Part shown: one piece after another, positions 10,052-22,439 of the stretch
Layout: the number at the start of each line of letters is the position of its first letter
Position numbering within the stretch: the stretch's first letter is position 1
DNA from: Myxocyprinus asiaticus
Lineage: Eukaryota; Chordata; Actinopteri; Cypriniformes; Catostomidae
DNA: 64,000 nt
Assembly (NCBI RefSeq): GCF_019703515.2
Contig: NC_059359.1
Location: 1,572,501-1,636,500 of the forward strand
Reading direction: 5' to 3'
The notes under the pieces: generated by a model
What the model was told of the DNA's origin: nothing
Seen by the model: the letters and a program-made list of their open reading frames with translations, nothing else
Database searches by the model: none
Translations under genes and position numbers: made by a program

Positions 10052-12155
10052 ACCTTTAGACTTTTAATAGTAGAAGCATATAGCGGTTCTTTAAAGTTGA
10101 CATTAAGAACCGTCTACAGAATATGTGTGTTACGTTAAAACATACAGGCATAGTAATTGCTCTCATGTTAACAGCAGGACTAGCACGTGTTATAAACTGA
10201 CATGCCATTCATTTGCACTTATCCGGTTGACTACAGAAATGTCACAACTTCACAGAGAATACCACCACAAACATGTTAAATTACATATTGTTAACGGCAG
10301 AGTTTTCTTCGTTGACTTCTCCTCGTTAGCGTGTTGTCTTTGAAGCAAACAACACAGAATTTGTCCTATAAGAATTCTATTTCGATGGTTTAATTTACTA
10401 ACAAGAAATGGAAAATTGTAATAGCAATATCTCAAAATGCAGTGCACTTGACTTGAGCTTTCATGTCCTTCGTGAAAAACTGGAAATACAGTAATGTCAG
10501 CCGTGATTTTAGTTTTCATTATTCGATCTGGTTGACAACAGTTGAGATGTTTTTACAAGCGCTGGTAAATTAATAGTTGAAATAGTTTGAGTTGTATGGT
10601 GCTACCCGATTCCAAAGTTTAGCCACAGACTTGTTCAAAGTGACGGAAGAGGCGTGTTTAGTGGTCAGCCAATGGTGTTCTCTCATTCTACATTGGCCAC
10701 GCCCAGCGGCACAAAAACCATGCAAGGTATGCAATGCATAGGGGCGCCATGTAAGGGGGGGCCAGCGGCCTCCTCAACCCCTCCAACATCAACCCTCCCG
10801 CTCAACGTTTATAATGGATGACACCCCGCCCCCCCACCCCTTGCTTGACAGATACATGGGGCACAAAATGTAGTTTTGCATACCCGCTCGGAAATGTGTA
10901 GTTTCGCCCCTGGCCACGCCCTCTCCACAAGTTGCTCAAAATGAATTATGCTGTCCAAACTTAACAGGTTTGCATCCAAACAATGTAGTCTCTTGAAGTG
11001 TGTGTCTAAATAGGCGTTTGGTTATCTGGTAGCAGCAGCCATTTCATTTCAACATTAAAAAACAGTGTTTATACTGTATTTGTGGAGTTCAGATTTTAAT
11101 TAGGCCGCACTGTAATTAGACTTTCCTTTTGCCTGGGGGGAAAAAAATGACAAGTACTACAAATCCTCTCTCCGTACAGAAGCTGCCCACGCTCTTATTT
11201 TAAAATAAAAAATCTCTAATGAATATTAATGTTTATGTAGCCTGTGTTCCCATGTGAACAAAGCTACCTGGAATGAATCTGTACAATTTTGCCAAAGGCA
11301 GTTCCAGTGCTCATGCCAAGTTCAATGTTACTTGATTTTTGCTGTTAAAAATTCTTCTTTTATGTATTACGGAGAGCCCGCTCTGTGCACCCAGCTCTCT
11401 TATGTCTGATTGCAATGTTAGAAACAGCATCTCAAAGATTCCCAAAGACTACAGAATGTACTGAATACTGTGCAGTATATACGGCATAATGGCCACTATT
11501 TTTTTATTTTTAGTATGTTGGCATTTTGAAGCACCCTCATGACCTCATCATGTTGCATGTGAATGGTGTCCAGTTATCATCCGAGAAATTGATTTTTATT
11601 TATATATTTATTGCATTTCCAATTAACATTTTTGTGCTGAACTTATTGGCAGCCTGATCAAACAGTACTTCGGTCAAACAGGAAATGCATTGTGAAAGGT
11701 CATCCAGGTATTTTAATGTATATTTAAGTGTGGTGAAGGAAGAAAGAGGGACATCAGTGTCCTGGGTCTGCATAAAAAATATAGGCCCTTTTTTGGGGAG
11801 GGGGACAAATCTTTAATCTGCATCTTAAGCTCATACATCAGCTCTGTCCATAAAAATATCAATCTAAATGCTTACATGCTCAAATAAAATGTATAACACA
11901 ATGTGAACATATTGTCCTGAAATACATTCGTTTTAATCGCTTTGTGTTATTCACGGTCTGTATTCGGTGTAAAATAATCATTAAAACAAAACTGAAAAAA
12001 TATACGATTTGCATATGTAAACCAACACAAAAGAGTGATTATACTTTGATTATACAACTATTATACTTTACATGTTGAAGAACAAGAGCTATAAAGTTGT
12101 ACATAAATCACCTGGAACACAGAAAAATTTAATTCAGTGAAATAACATTAACCCT
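10052..12155. other. non-coding stretch with a possible conserved block
   Basis: No gene is seen. 10720-10920 has G- and C-rich runs typical of degenerate repeats. 11090-11460 is of more balanced composition and has low repeat character, including GTGAACAAAGCTACC, which holds an ACAAAG core like a TCF/LEF site. It could be a conserved non-coding element near fzd7, but that cannot be judged without alignment. Confidence 0.35.
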
Positions 12156-13461
12156 TAAGGATGGGACAATATTGTGATGATCTGATTCGATTTGATATAC
12201 AATATGAGGTTCACGATTCAATATAATATCAATTCAGTATAATCCCAGATAGTGACAATTTTCAAATGTTACATTGTGGTTGTGGGAACATGAAAATGTC
12301 CAGTTTTCTTAACGATATTTAAGGTAAATAACGTTATAAGGATGTTCCATTAACCTTTCATTTACAACATTTGTTCCAAACCTTTAAATAATGTTTTTGG
12401 AACATTCCTTGTTAGGTGGGATAACACTTAATATGACTAAATATTACAGAAATATTTCTATTTTATAAAAAAAAAAAAAAAGGTAAATACACATTATAAT
12501 TTCTCATCAAAATAAAGTTCTTTAATACACAATATAAATGCTCAAAGTTTAAATCATAAGAGTTTCTCTATAAGAAAAGACAGTGATCTACATTCATGCT
12601 GATCAGGTGCAGAACAATCAATAGAACTGAACAAAACATGTCCTGAAAAACGTACGTGAAAGTGTATATTTATATTTTAATAATTTGCTTGTCAGTATAT
12701 TAGAATCAAAATGTAACTTTGCAAAAATAAAATTCTACATTATATTAATTATTTTTGTATCATGAAACTGTATATATAATAATGATATGAGCTGTCATTG
12801 TTTGAAATAATGTGTATAATTTATAAGTAACAACATTGAGTTATTACATATATTCATTTGTATAAGAAATGCTAAAAAGGCTACTGTCACTTTAAGAGTT
12901 TAACGAGCGGCTCACAGTGTTCCGGTTCAGCGAACATCAACGAGAATCTCTCGGTTTCTTTAGTGCATCCATGCTGTGTGAGATTAAAATGAACAGAACA
13001 GAAAGGATATTAAGACACATTATTCAATGAAAGTGGAGTCGCATCATCTATGATGGACACACATTACACGGAGGAAACGATCCGCTTTAATCTCAAGCAC
13101 TTTTCATCAAAACAAGGCGATTTTCCAGGTGTTCCAGTACTTACATTTCTAAAAGCTAAATTCAAGCACCTTAGGGACCTCGTGTGAACTCTGTAAAACC
13201 AGCAGTAGTGTTAAAATCAAGAGATAGAGAGATTATGATGCTTGACGGGTCATTTTATTTATGATCACATTGATAGAAAACAATGTTGCAAATTTCGAAA
13301 TATATATCAAATTTCGATATATCGCGAACCAAAACAATTACGAACCATATCGTGCCATAACTTGATGTTGCAAATTTTGAAATATAAAGTTATGGCATGA
13401 TATGGTTCGTAATTGTTTTGGTTCGCAATATATCGAAATTCGATATATCGTCCCATCCCTA
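12156..13461. mobile_element. hAT-like non-autonomous element
   Basis: The left terminus TAAGGATGGGACAATAT and the right terminus (read inward) TAGGGATGGGACGATAT form an imperfect inverted repeat. The flanks TTAACCCT (12148-12155) and TTAACCTT (13462-13469) agree at 7 of 8 positions, fitting an 8-bp target duplication as in hAT elements. There is no transposase ORF. A strong hairpin lies at the right end. Confidence 0.65.
13312..13438. repeat. 51-bp hairpin inside the hAT-like element
   Basis: Arms at 13312-13362 and 13388-13438 are reverse complements almost without mismatch (GAACCAAAACAATTACGAAC opposite its complement), with a 25-base loop. This is a subterminal hairpin of the element. 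Confidence 0.85.
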
Positions 13462-13469
13462 TTAACCTT

Positions 13470-14371
13470 GCTACATACTGTAGTAATAATAATAATAGAG
13501 CATTGAGTTTTGCATCGTATGCCTTCAGAAGACTTGGAATATGACAAGTTGCATGAATTACTTTTATGATACTTTTACATCCTTTTTCAGTACTTTGTTA
13601 TTAATGCATAAGCATTTTTAAAGAGATTGCACTTACAAATTGCAATTCTTTCCTGATGAAGTAGCGTACAACTATATCATAACTAGCATAACTCGAAAAA
13701 ATGTATTTCATCAACTTTTCCATGACTTTTATTTGTTAATGTATTACAGAATTGTATTAGCTTCCATGACTATTCAGACCAGGAAATCAGAATTTTAAAA
13801 TCCCCAGATTTTCCTATAACTTTCCTTTGGAATTCTGATTTGGAAACGGCTTTGTTCGTTAACAACACATCCGGAAATCTATTCTGTTTGCAATACCTGG
13901 AGGAACTCTAGAGAATTCACGAAGTCAAAGCCACTTTCCCCTGGAGTAATGTAGTCGATTCTCCTGCACAAATCACAATTAAAGTCTGTGATTGAGTGTG
14001 ACAGTGTTATCAAAGATTACCTGCTGTAAAAACCCCTCAATGCAGGAGCGAGTGCAGCACGTAATGAGCTGTCAATCACTCGCGGTAAACCCCACGGCGG
14101 AGGAAACGAGATCCGCATACACACATATCTCTTCATTCTTTTTCCCTCCGTCTCCCAGATGAGAAAGATTTCTGCTCTCCTCAGAAATATAAATTTCACC
14201 ATGTTTCTCAGTGGATTATTTGAAGTTTTACTGAATAGCTAAATATAATATTGGCTGTAGTACTATTGATGACATCATCACAGGGCATGGAGTCAATATT
14301 TATGGTAGAAACAAGCTCAGATTCATAGTGTGGTCCTGGACGCTGATTGATCCTGACCCTCTCAACTCTAT
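13470..14371. other. non-coding stretch, no gene seen
   Basis: Mostly AT-rich. 14020-14200 is GC-richer (ATGAGCTGTCAATCACTCGC) and gives a 61-residue minus-strand ORF without recognisable features. No splice-like or RNA signals are obvious. Confidence 0.5.
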
Positions 14372-15319
14372 TTAACCCTCCTATTGCATTCGGGTCATTC
14401 GGAATGAGGTAGATAATAATTTTTAAATACCACATAGTTTTTAGTACGGGAACCAAACTTTGGGACTTTGTCGAGACTATCAACATACACATCATAATTT
14501 TTTTTCCGATTTTTTAATAAAATTGATTAAAAGATATAACATATAAGATGTTACAACTTTTGCGTTCGCGGGTCAAACACACATTTCACAAACAGACATG
14601 GCAGATGCAACAAACATAACAAATGAACTAAATCAAAGGTATTACTGTCTAAAGGGGGTGTGATGAGGTCAAAAGTTCATGCACACATTAATCTAAATAG
14701 GGCTTGAAAGAGGAAGTTGTTCATATTTTTACTCTGCCGTCATCTGATGCAGAACCAGCTTACAGCAAACTCACACATCAACATTCAACACTTCATGAGA
14801 GTAAATAGAGTATATTTAGCATAAAAACACAGTAAAGAAGTATTAATGTTGTACAGTTGTTTTAATGAAGTTTAGTTGAAAATAACTTTTGAACACCAAG
14901 TTGTATTGAGCAGTTATGAGTAACAGGAAATTCATTTAAATTACTAGTAATTCTCACATTAGATGTTAATATAAATAGTATATTATGTTCTACTTAGATA
15001 AAATTTCACAGAAATGTTGATAAAAAAGATGTCTACACATGTATCACACTGGTTTAGCTGTAGTTAATGTATATTTTGAAATGTCAAAGAATTTCTACAT
15101 TTTATATTTTTAAAAATGGCATATTAATTAATAACTTTTATATTTGTCTGTTAACATGCCAAAAATATCACTCTTTTTACATGTATGAACAGTTAAGAAC
15201 CTATTAATGACTTACAATATAGTTTAAGATGAAAACCATCGGGTTATGAATGATTTATAAGCTTGAATTCCACGAATGCAAAAGGTGTATGCAGATTCTG
15301 GACGTAATAGAAGGGTTAA
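14372..15319. mobile_element. TTAA-flanked non-autonomous element, uninterrupted copy
   Basis: It starts TTAACCCTCCTATTGCATTC and ends GACGTAATAGAAGGGTTAA, with TTAA on both sides and CCCTYCTATTRC inverted termini. It matches the element at 21092-23978 in several blocks (AAATACCACATAGTTT, GGGAACCAAACTTTG, AGGTGTATGCAGATT), which makes it the empty-site reference for the insertions in that copy. No ORF. Confidence 0.8.
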
Positions 15320-15799
15320 GACATTTTACAATGTTTAGAACCAATTTGCAGATTTCCCTCCCGAAATCAGTGCAGAAAAACCTCTGCAGATTTCATCTGA
15401 GCCTGTGAGTGGAAAACTATTATAAACATGTGACACATGTCTCATTTTTACATTATATGTTTTGTGTTTGAATGTACCAAAAAGTGTTTGGACGCTTAAA
15501 TCACTGTTTAAATGTGTGAATGTCACTCTATTAGATCAAGTGTGATGTGTGTGTCTCAAATGCTGCTGGATCTTTTCTCAGAACTAACGTCACTTCTCTG
15601 AGTGATTTTTGCTCAATGACTTTAAATCAGCTGGTGTCTTGGTGACGTTTAGTGGATGTAAGAAGTCAGGTGTCCTAACCAGAACAACGATGCGATAAAA
15701 TGGATTATCCTGCTCATTCAAAACTCATAAATTTTGCATAGTGAGGATGTCTTCAAAAATAATGAAATAAATAGTTTTCATTTATCACTTAATGTCATA
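15320..15799. other. non-coding stretch, no gene seen
   Basis: AT-rich sequence without ORF or clear repeat structure. The last 100 bases (ATGTCATACAAAGTCCAG) may already belong to the Tc1-type fragment that follows. Confidence 0.5.
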
Positions 15800-16166
15800 C
15801 AAAGTCCAGTAAAAAAGCTAAATCAATATTTGGTGTGACCACCTTTGCCTTTAAAACAGCACCAGTTCTCCTTGGTACACCGGACAAAGTTTTTCTTGGT
15901 TGTTGGCAGATAGGATGTTCCAAGCTTCTTGGAGAATTCACCACCGTTCTTCTATCTATTTATTCTGTCTCAATTGCTTCTGTCTCTTTATGTAATCTCA
16001 GACTGACATGATGTTCAGTGGGGGCTCTGTGGGGGCCATGACATCTGTTGCAGGGCTCCCTGTTCTTCTGTCTATTTAGGCTGTCTCAGTTGCTTCTGTC
16101 TCTATATGTGATCTCAGAATGACACGATGTTCAGTGGGGGGCTCTGTGGGGGCCATGACATCTGTT
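15800..16166 (-). pseudogene. decayed Tc1-type transposase 3' fragment with internal duplication
   Basis: Read on the minus strand, the sequence around 16022-16040 and again 16139-16158 gives remnants of the W-P-P-Q-S-P motif common near the catalytic glutamate of Tc1 transposases. The stretch at 15830-15880 reads as the usual carboxy-terminal part (GAVLKAKGGHTKY-like). About 105 bases are duplicated (15955-16052 and 16068-16166, both with GATGTTCAGTGGGGG and GGGGGCCATGACATCTGTTG). No long ORF remains. Confidence 0.55.
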
Positions 16167-16169
16167 GGT

Positions 16170-16364
16170 ATGTGTAAACCTCACTCCCCGCCTCCCATGC
16201 TCGCTGACACCGGTTTGAATCCCGCTGGGAACGGGTCGAGCAAGACCAGATTATAGTGGTGCCGTGACCCAGATGGGAGTGAGATTTAGGGGGGTGAGTG
16301 TAACGGGAGCTAGCTGGTACATGATAGTTGTGAAGTATGTGTAAACCTCACTCCCCTAGCCTCC
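16170..16364 (+). repeat. tRNA-like repeat unit, left of the LINE insertion
   Basis: The string ATGTGTAAACCTCACTCCCC occurs at 16170-16189 and again at 16337-16356, giving a unit of about 167 bp. The first unit contains ACACCGGTTTGAATCCCGC, close to a Pol III B box. The second is broken by the LINE and resumes after it at 19455. Probably a tRNA-derived SINE or tandem repeat. No functional tRNA fold is evident. Confidence 0.5.
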
Positions 16365-19300
16365 AGAGGTACACTAGTGGACTCAAGATGGCGCCGAGTA
16401 TGGCTGCTGCATTGCGAGCTCTGACACAACATTGTAGTTTTTTGTTTGTTTTGTTTACAGTTCTTATGTTTTTTGTCTTGGATGTTGTCTGCCTTATTGT
16501 CTACGACAGACAAACACTTTTGGACATTGGTTCTGCAATTACACACCGTAAACCGGACTTCAAATTCCTCAGTGCCGACCCGCTGTTTACAAACACGCCA
16601 GCGGAGCCCTTTGTCTGGGCAGCCCGGCTGCGGAAACGCAGAAGGAAAAGGGGAAACAGAGCCGGCGTTCTCATCAGAGTAAGACGTCACGCAAATCGAC
16701 CCCCGCCACCCAGTATTCTACTGGCAAATGTTCAGTCTCTGGATAACAAGCTCTGCGAGCTGAGAGCACGGATCTCTTTCCAACGAGAGACGAGGGACTG
16801 CTGCATTATCTGCCTAACAGAAACTTGGATGTCCGCGGAGATTCCAGACTCAGCCATCGAACCCGTGAGGTTCTCCGTGCACCGAGTGGACAGAGTGAAA
16901 GACCTCTCAGGTAAAAGCAGAGGTGGTGATATATGTTTTATGATCAACAAATCCTGGTGTGATCAGAGGAACGTACATTCTATCAAGTCTTTCTGCTCTT
17001 CTTATCTGGAATTTCTCATGCTTCTGTGCCGACCATTCTGGCTACTGAGGGAATTCACAGCGGTCATTATCACAGCTGTGTACATCCCGCCACAAGCCGC
17101 CACAGACTGGGCACTCAAGGAACTATGGGATTATAAGCAAGCAGGAAACCGCGCACCCTGAGGCTGTGTTCATTGTGACCGGGGACTTTAACAAAGCCAA
17201 TCTCAAATCAGTCGCACCAAAATACCACCAACGCATTAGTTTTAACACACGAGGGGACCGGGTTTTGGACCATTGCTACTCTCCGGGATGGCTACAAATC
17301 CCTCCCCCGCCCACCATTTGGCAAATCGACCACTCTTCCGTTCTGCTTCTGCCCGTTTACAGGCAGAAACTGAAACAGGAAGCACCCACCCTCAGAACGA
17401 TACAGTGCTGGTCGGACCAATCAGACTCTACGCTACAAGACTGTTTTGATCACGCGGACTGGGAGATGTTCCGGTCCGCCTCTGATTACGACATCAAGCT
17501 TTACGCTGATAGCATAAAGTGTTTCATCAGAAAGTGCATAGAGGATGTTGTTCCATCCAAAAAAACACCGCTGCCTCTCTCCCGGATGAGCTAAATACTT
17601 TTTATGCACGTTTCGAGGGAAATAACACTGCCCTCGTGGAGAGAGCTCTCGAGGCCCAAGCTACAGAGGTTAGTTCACTCTCCGTCTCTGTAGCGGATGT
17701 AACCCGATCCTTCCGACGACTGAATATCCATAAAACCGTGGGTCCAGACGGCATTCCGGGCCGCGTCATCAGAGCATGTGCGAACCAACTGGCTGGTGTT
17801 TTTACAGACATTTTCAACCTTTCCCTCTCATCCACCATTGTGCCTGTTCCAAAACAATCAAAAATAACTTGCTTAAATGACTGGCGTCCTGTTGCTCTGA
17901 CCCCCATCATCAGCAAATGCTTTGAGAGACTAATCAGAGATTACAACTGCTCTGTGCTGCCTCTCTCTCTAGACTCTCTCTAGTTTGCTTACTGCAACAA
18001 CCGCTCCACTGATGATGCCATTGCATCTACACTACACACTGCTCTCTCCCACCTGGAAAAAAGGAACACATATGTGAGAATGTTGTTTGTAGACTACAGC
18101 TCAGCACTCAACACCATAGTGCCCTCCAAGCTAGATGAGAAACTCCGGTCTCTGGGCTTAAACAGCTCGCTGTGCAGCTGGATCCTGGACTTCCTGTCAC
18201 GCAGACGCCAGGTGGTTAGAATGGGCAGTAACATCTCCTCATCACTGACCCTCAACACTGGAGCCCCGCTGGGCTGTGTTCTCAGCCCACTCCTGTATTC
18301 CCTGTACACACATGACTGTGTGGCAACACATAGCTCCAATGCCATCATTAACTTTGCTGATGATACGACGGTGGTAGGTCTGATCACTGACAATGATGAA
18401 ACAGCCTACAGAGAGGAGGTGCACAATCTGACACGCTGGTGTCAGGAGCACAACCTCTCCCTCAACGTCAGTAAGACAAAGGAGCTTGTGGTGGACTTCA
18501 GAAGAAAAGACAGAGAACACAGTCCCATCACCATCAATGGAGCACCAGTGGAGAGAGTCAGCAGCTTCAAGTTCCTGGGTGTCCACATCACTGAGGAACT
18601 AACATGGTCCATCCACACTGAAGTCGTTGTGAAGAAGGCTCATCAGCGCCTCTTCTTCCTGAGACGGTTGAGGAAGTTTGGAATGAACCGCCACATCCTC
18701 ACACAGTTCTACACCTGCACTGTAGAGAGCATCCTGACTGGCTGCATCTCTGCCTGGTACGGCAATAGCACCACCCACAACCGCAAAGCCCTGCAAAGGG
18801 TGATGCGAACTGCCAGACACATCATCGGAGGTGAGCTTCCCTCCCTCCAGGACATATATACCAGGCGGTGTGTGAAAAAAGCTCGGAGGATCATCAGAGA
18901 CTCCAGCCACCCGAGTCATGGGCTGCTCTCACTGCTACCATCAGGCAGGCGGTATCGCAGCATCAGGACCCGCACCAGCCGACTTCATGACAGCTTCTTC
19001 CCCCAAGCAATCAGACTTCTGAACTCTTGGTCTCTCACGATCAATATACATCAGCACTGCACTTTATTAATCTTATTATCTCACACTGGACTGTCATAAT
19101 TATATCTCTTTTAACAACACACTGGCAACTGACTATCAACCGACAGCCTAAATGTCAATACAGTACAATACTGTACATTTTATATATACTATTTTTTTAT
19201 TGTATAATGTGTATTCTATATTGTGTGTATTGTATAATGTACATTGTATGTTATTATATTGTATATTGTGTTGTGTGTAATTATGTCTATATTAGACTTT

Positions 19301-19454
19301 AAATTGTGTTGTGTAAATTTTATGTTTATTGTAAATTGGTATATGTCTCATCACTGTCACGACTGCTATGTTGCTCGGAACTGCACCCAAGAATTTCACA
19401 CACCATTGCACTTGTGTACAGTATATGGTTGTGTGACAATAAAAGTGATTTGAT
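16365..19454 (+). mobile_element. L2/CR1-group LINE, nearly full length
   Basis: The insertion is bounded by the 8-bp direct repeat TAGCCTCC (16357-16364 and 19455-19462), a target-site duplication. The 5' end carries CAAGATGGCGCCG (16384-16396), similar to the YY1-type motif found at the start of several LINEs. The order is leader, AP endonuclease, reverse transcriptase, then a non-coding 3' end closing with GTGACAATAAAAGTGATTTGAT. The presence of the 5' region suggests little or no 5' truncation. Clade placement (L2-like) rests on motif similarity only. Confidence 0.85.
16388..19099 (+). pseudogene. LINE ORF2: endonuclease and reverse transcriptase, broken
   Basis: The protein of the LINE, needed for its own target-primed reverse transcription. 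AP-endonuclease motifs are visible: LANVQSL, LTETW (catalytic Glu), VYIPPQA, GDFN, and IDHS in the place of SDH. RT motifs follow: [43 protein letters not shown], the FADD active site near 18350, and the LGV thumb region. It is inactivated by a frameshift near 17150 (before GDFN), a second near 17580, and a TAG stop at 17981-17983. From 17519 to 19099 the frame is otherwise continuous. The few lesions suggest a fairly young copy. Confidence 0.85.
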
Positions 19455-19550
19455 TAGCCTCCTTGTTAGCATGCCCGCTTCTCATGCCGGCTGACGCCGG
19501 TTCGAATCCCGCTTGGAGCTGGTCAAGTAGGACTGGTGGTATACAGTAAG
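19455..19550 (+). repeat. tRNA-like repeat unit, right of the LINE insertion
   Basis: Continues the unit broken at 16364. Contains GTTAGCATGCCCGCTTCTCATG and the exact B-box GGTTCGAATCC at 19499-19509. It has the look of a tRNA-derived SINE head and is not a complete tRNA gene. Confidence 0.5.
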
Positions 19551-20696
19551 TCTTCATCTCATTTTTATTTGAGTAATTAGTTTCAAAAATCAAAAAGAAA
19601 AAAAAAAATCTTCTATCCATGTTATAGGATACAGTTTTGAAGCAATTCCATCTTAGTTCATATTCCAATCTTTGGTTTCTAATCTCTAATTTGATATATT
19701 TCCAAAATCGTTTCTCTCAGTCTCTGAGATTGTGGATGTTCTGGTTTAGTTTTAATTATTTGTTTTATGGCTGCTATTCTAATCACTCGAAATGTTCCTG
19801 GTCTTATTGTAAACAATTTATCAGTGCATGTTATTCCAAATAGCCTCTGAAATGATTTTCAATTTCTGATGACATCACCAAGTCCTCTTATTTTTTAACT
19901 TCTCCCGCGTAATTACCTGACTCCATTCTGAAATGTACAGTAACACCCACTTTTCATGATCCAATCAATTCCTGATTGATAAAATCAAGCCACACCCTAA
20001 TTTTTTTCTCCTTCAGTATCCTGTTTCACCCTAAAATATATCAGATTACTGGAGTAAAATGGCTTGCTGTGTTTCATAGGGACTTTGACAAACACTGTAT
20101 TTATTTGTTTAAGTGCTTGTTTCAGTCCTCCAGAATGTGAGTAAAATTTGTGTTTTTGTTGAAGTTCTGTATGTGTGTGTGTGCAGTATGAAGACTGCCA
20201 ATATGAAGTTGGCATCTGCCATCTTTAGAGGAGGTGCACACTGCATGGTGGAGCCTTTGTGCATTACAGACGAGACATCCAGAATTCTGCTAATGCGAAA
20301 CACAGAGGCGCCGAGTATAAATATACAGGCACCACATTCTGTTATATTCTTCTGCTGCCAACACATTGAAGGCTACAGCGTAGATAATGAGAACCATACT
20401 GGAGGCTGCTGGGAAACAGAGGGACGACTTCATACCACTTATTCCCAAACAGCCTTATTAGCCAAACCAGAGCTTGATGTTTCTTCGTGAATATCTGACT
20501 CGGGGAAAGCTGCAGCTCTCGGGGCAGGGGAGACTCTACCGAACAACCTGAGCGATGAGAATTTGAATCTCACTTTTACGATGTGCTGAAGTCTGGTATT
20601 TATAAACCACACATTAGTGTTCTCCATAATGCGCTTTAACTGCGAGCAGGACAACTCCGCTCACTATTATCTTTCGGTATAGAGTGCAACAGTCTT
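19551..20696. other. non-coding stretch, no recognised gene
   Basis: 19560-20100 is AT-rich. 20100-20660 is of more balanced composition and has a 125-residue + strand ORF (20113-20490), but no domain, signal peptide or homology I recognise. It may be ordinary intergenic or conserved non-coding DNA. Confidence 0.4.
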
Positions 20697-21086
20697 GTTC
20701 CGGAAATAAAAATCCCTTTCTTTTTTTATCTATAGGCGAAATTGCTGTGAACGATAACTTATAAACCTTTAAAAACAGACCTACCATGAGCTATGATGGT
20801 ATACGTTTCTTTTGAAGCCATCAGTTCTTTAAAAAAATCATGTTTAATATTGGAAGTCCTGGAGAAGAACTACACTACCCATAATCGTGAAGAGAAATCT
20901 GCCAATCAGAGAATTGCGGCAAAAGTGCTCTGCAGCTCTGTATGCACTGTGAATGACTCAACATACTTAAAACATATAGTCTTTTATACTTATAATTAAC
21001 TAATTTAAATCAATAGTTTTATAGTTTTAAATAGTTTTTATTTCGATTACATCATTCGCAATGCTTCATGGGATTGTAGTTCTTTC
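20697..21086 (+). mobile_element. non-autonomous element of a two-copy family (copy 1)
   Basis: Matches the region 38820-39524 in reverse: TTCCGGAAATAAAAATCCC, ACAGACCTACCATGAGCT and AGAACTACACTACCCAT are all present in both. Inside, GAACTACACTACCCAT near 20870 and ATGGGATTGTAGTTC near 21075 face each other. No coding capacity. The class is not clear. Confidence 0.55.
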
Positions 21087-21165
21087 TCTCATTAATCCTC
21101 CTATTGCGTTTCGGTCATTTTTGACCCAGTAGAAGTAAATCATAATTTTAAAATACCACATAGTT

Positions 21166-21584
21166 GGGGGCCTGGGTATCCCAGCGAGTAAAGATGATAA
21201 CACACCTGGAGTCACGAGTTTGAATCCAGGGTGTGCTGAGTGACTCCAGCCTGGTCTCCTAAGCAACCAAATTGGCCCAGTTGCTAGGGAGGGTAGAGTC
21301 ACATGGGGTAACCTCCTTGTGGTCGCTATAATGTGTGGTTCGTTCTCGGTGGGGTGCGTGGTGATTTGTGCGTGGATGCCATGGAGAATAGCGTGAAGCC
21401 TCCACATGCTCTATGTCTCCACGGTAACACGCTCAACAAGCCATGTGATAAGATGCGCAGATTGACGGTCTCAGATGCGGAGGCAACTGAGATTCTTCCT
21501 CCGCCACCCGGATTGAGGCGAGTCACTACGCCACCACGAGGACTTGGAGCGCATTGGGAATTGGGCATTCCAAATTGGGAAGAA
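21166..21584 (+). mobile_element. tRNA-derived SINE, copy 1 (full length)
   Basis: The head GGGCCTGGGTATCCCAGCGAG corresponds to a Pol III A box (slightly mutated) and GAGTTTGAATCC to a B box. The body and the end AAATTGGGAAGAAAA follow. The flanks AAATACCACATAGTT and AAATACCACAGTT are the target duplication, and the intact site is seen at 14424-14440. Six copies occur in this window. All ORFs within them are non-coding artefacts. Confidence 0.85.
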
Positions 21585-22439
21585 AAATACCACAGTTTTT
21601 CGTACGGGAACCAAACTTTGTGACTTTGTCAAGATTATCAAAATTAACTTAATTCATTTTTATTTATTTATTTATTTTTTTTTTTGGGAAGAAATTATTT
21701 AAGAGATATATCTATTTTTATAAAATTGTTACATCTTTTGCATTTCCGGGTAAATTTTTACCCGGTCATCAATTGTGGCTTTAGACATGATATTATGCAA
21801 ATATTTTTTGCACATTTATGAATTCAATTTTTATTTAAAATACTTCACTTATATTTAGCCTCTTTCTCATACTCTCACACACACTTTTCGGCCTCAAAAT
21901 GTGATCTTGTTTACAAACATGCACACACACATACATACAGTCTCACGCACACTCACACACAGAGCTAACAAAACAGATGTAACAAACATAACAAATAAAC
22001 TATATAAAATTAAAAACTGCCTAAAGGGAGGTGTGACAAGAGGAAAAGTTCAAGTTCAAATAAGGGTTGAAGGAAGAAAATTGCACATTTTACTCCACAG
22101 ACTGATCTGATAATGAACCAGCTTGCAGCATAATCACACATTAACTTTCAGCAGTTCATGCAATAAACAGAATACATTTTGTTTAAAAACATTGTACACA
22201 AGTACAGATGTTGTGTAGTTGTGTTGTATAGTTGTTTTGATGTTGTTTGGTTGGAAAACAAAATTGATTTGGTTGCATAGATTTTGACTACTGAGTTGTT
22301 TTTCAAAAGTAGAGAGTAATTGATTAATATGGAAGTTAATAGGAGAATTTCTAGAAATTCCCAATTTAAATATTTATATAAATTTAATGCAATGTTATAT
22401 TCAAATGAAATTTCATATAAACCTTGATATATATATATA

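Noticed and set aside
16310..16690. 126-codon minus-strand ORF at the start of the LINE
   Set aside because: Antisense to the LINE endonuclease frame and without features of its own.
20113..20490. 125-residue ORF as a small gene
   Set aside because: No recognisable domain, no good start context or splice signals, and the frame is interrupted by nothing but chance. Left as non-coding.
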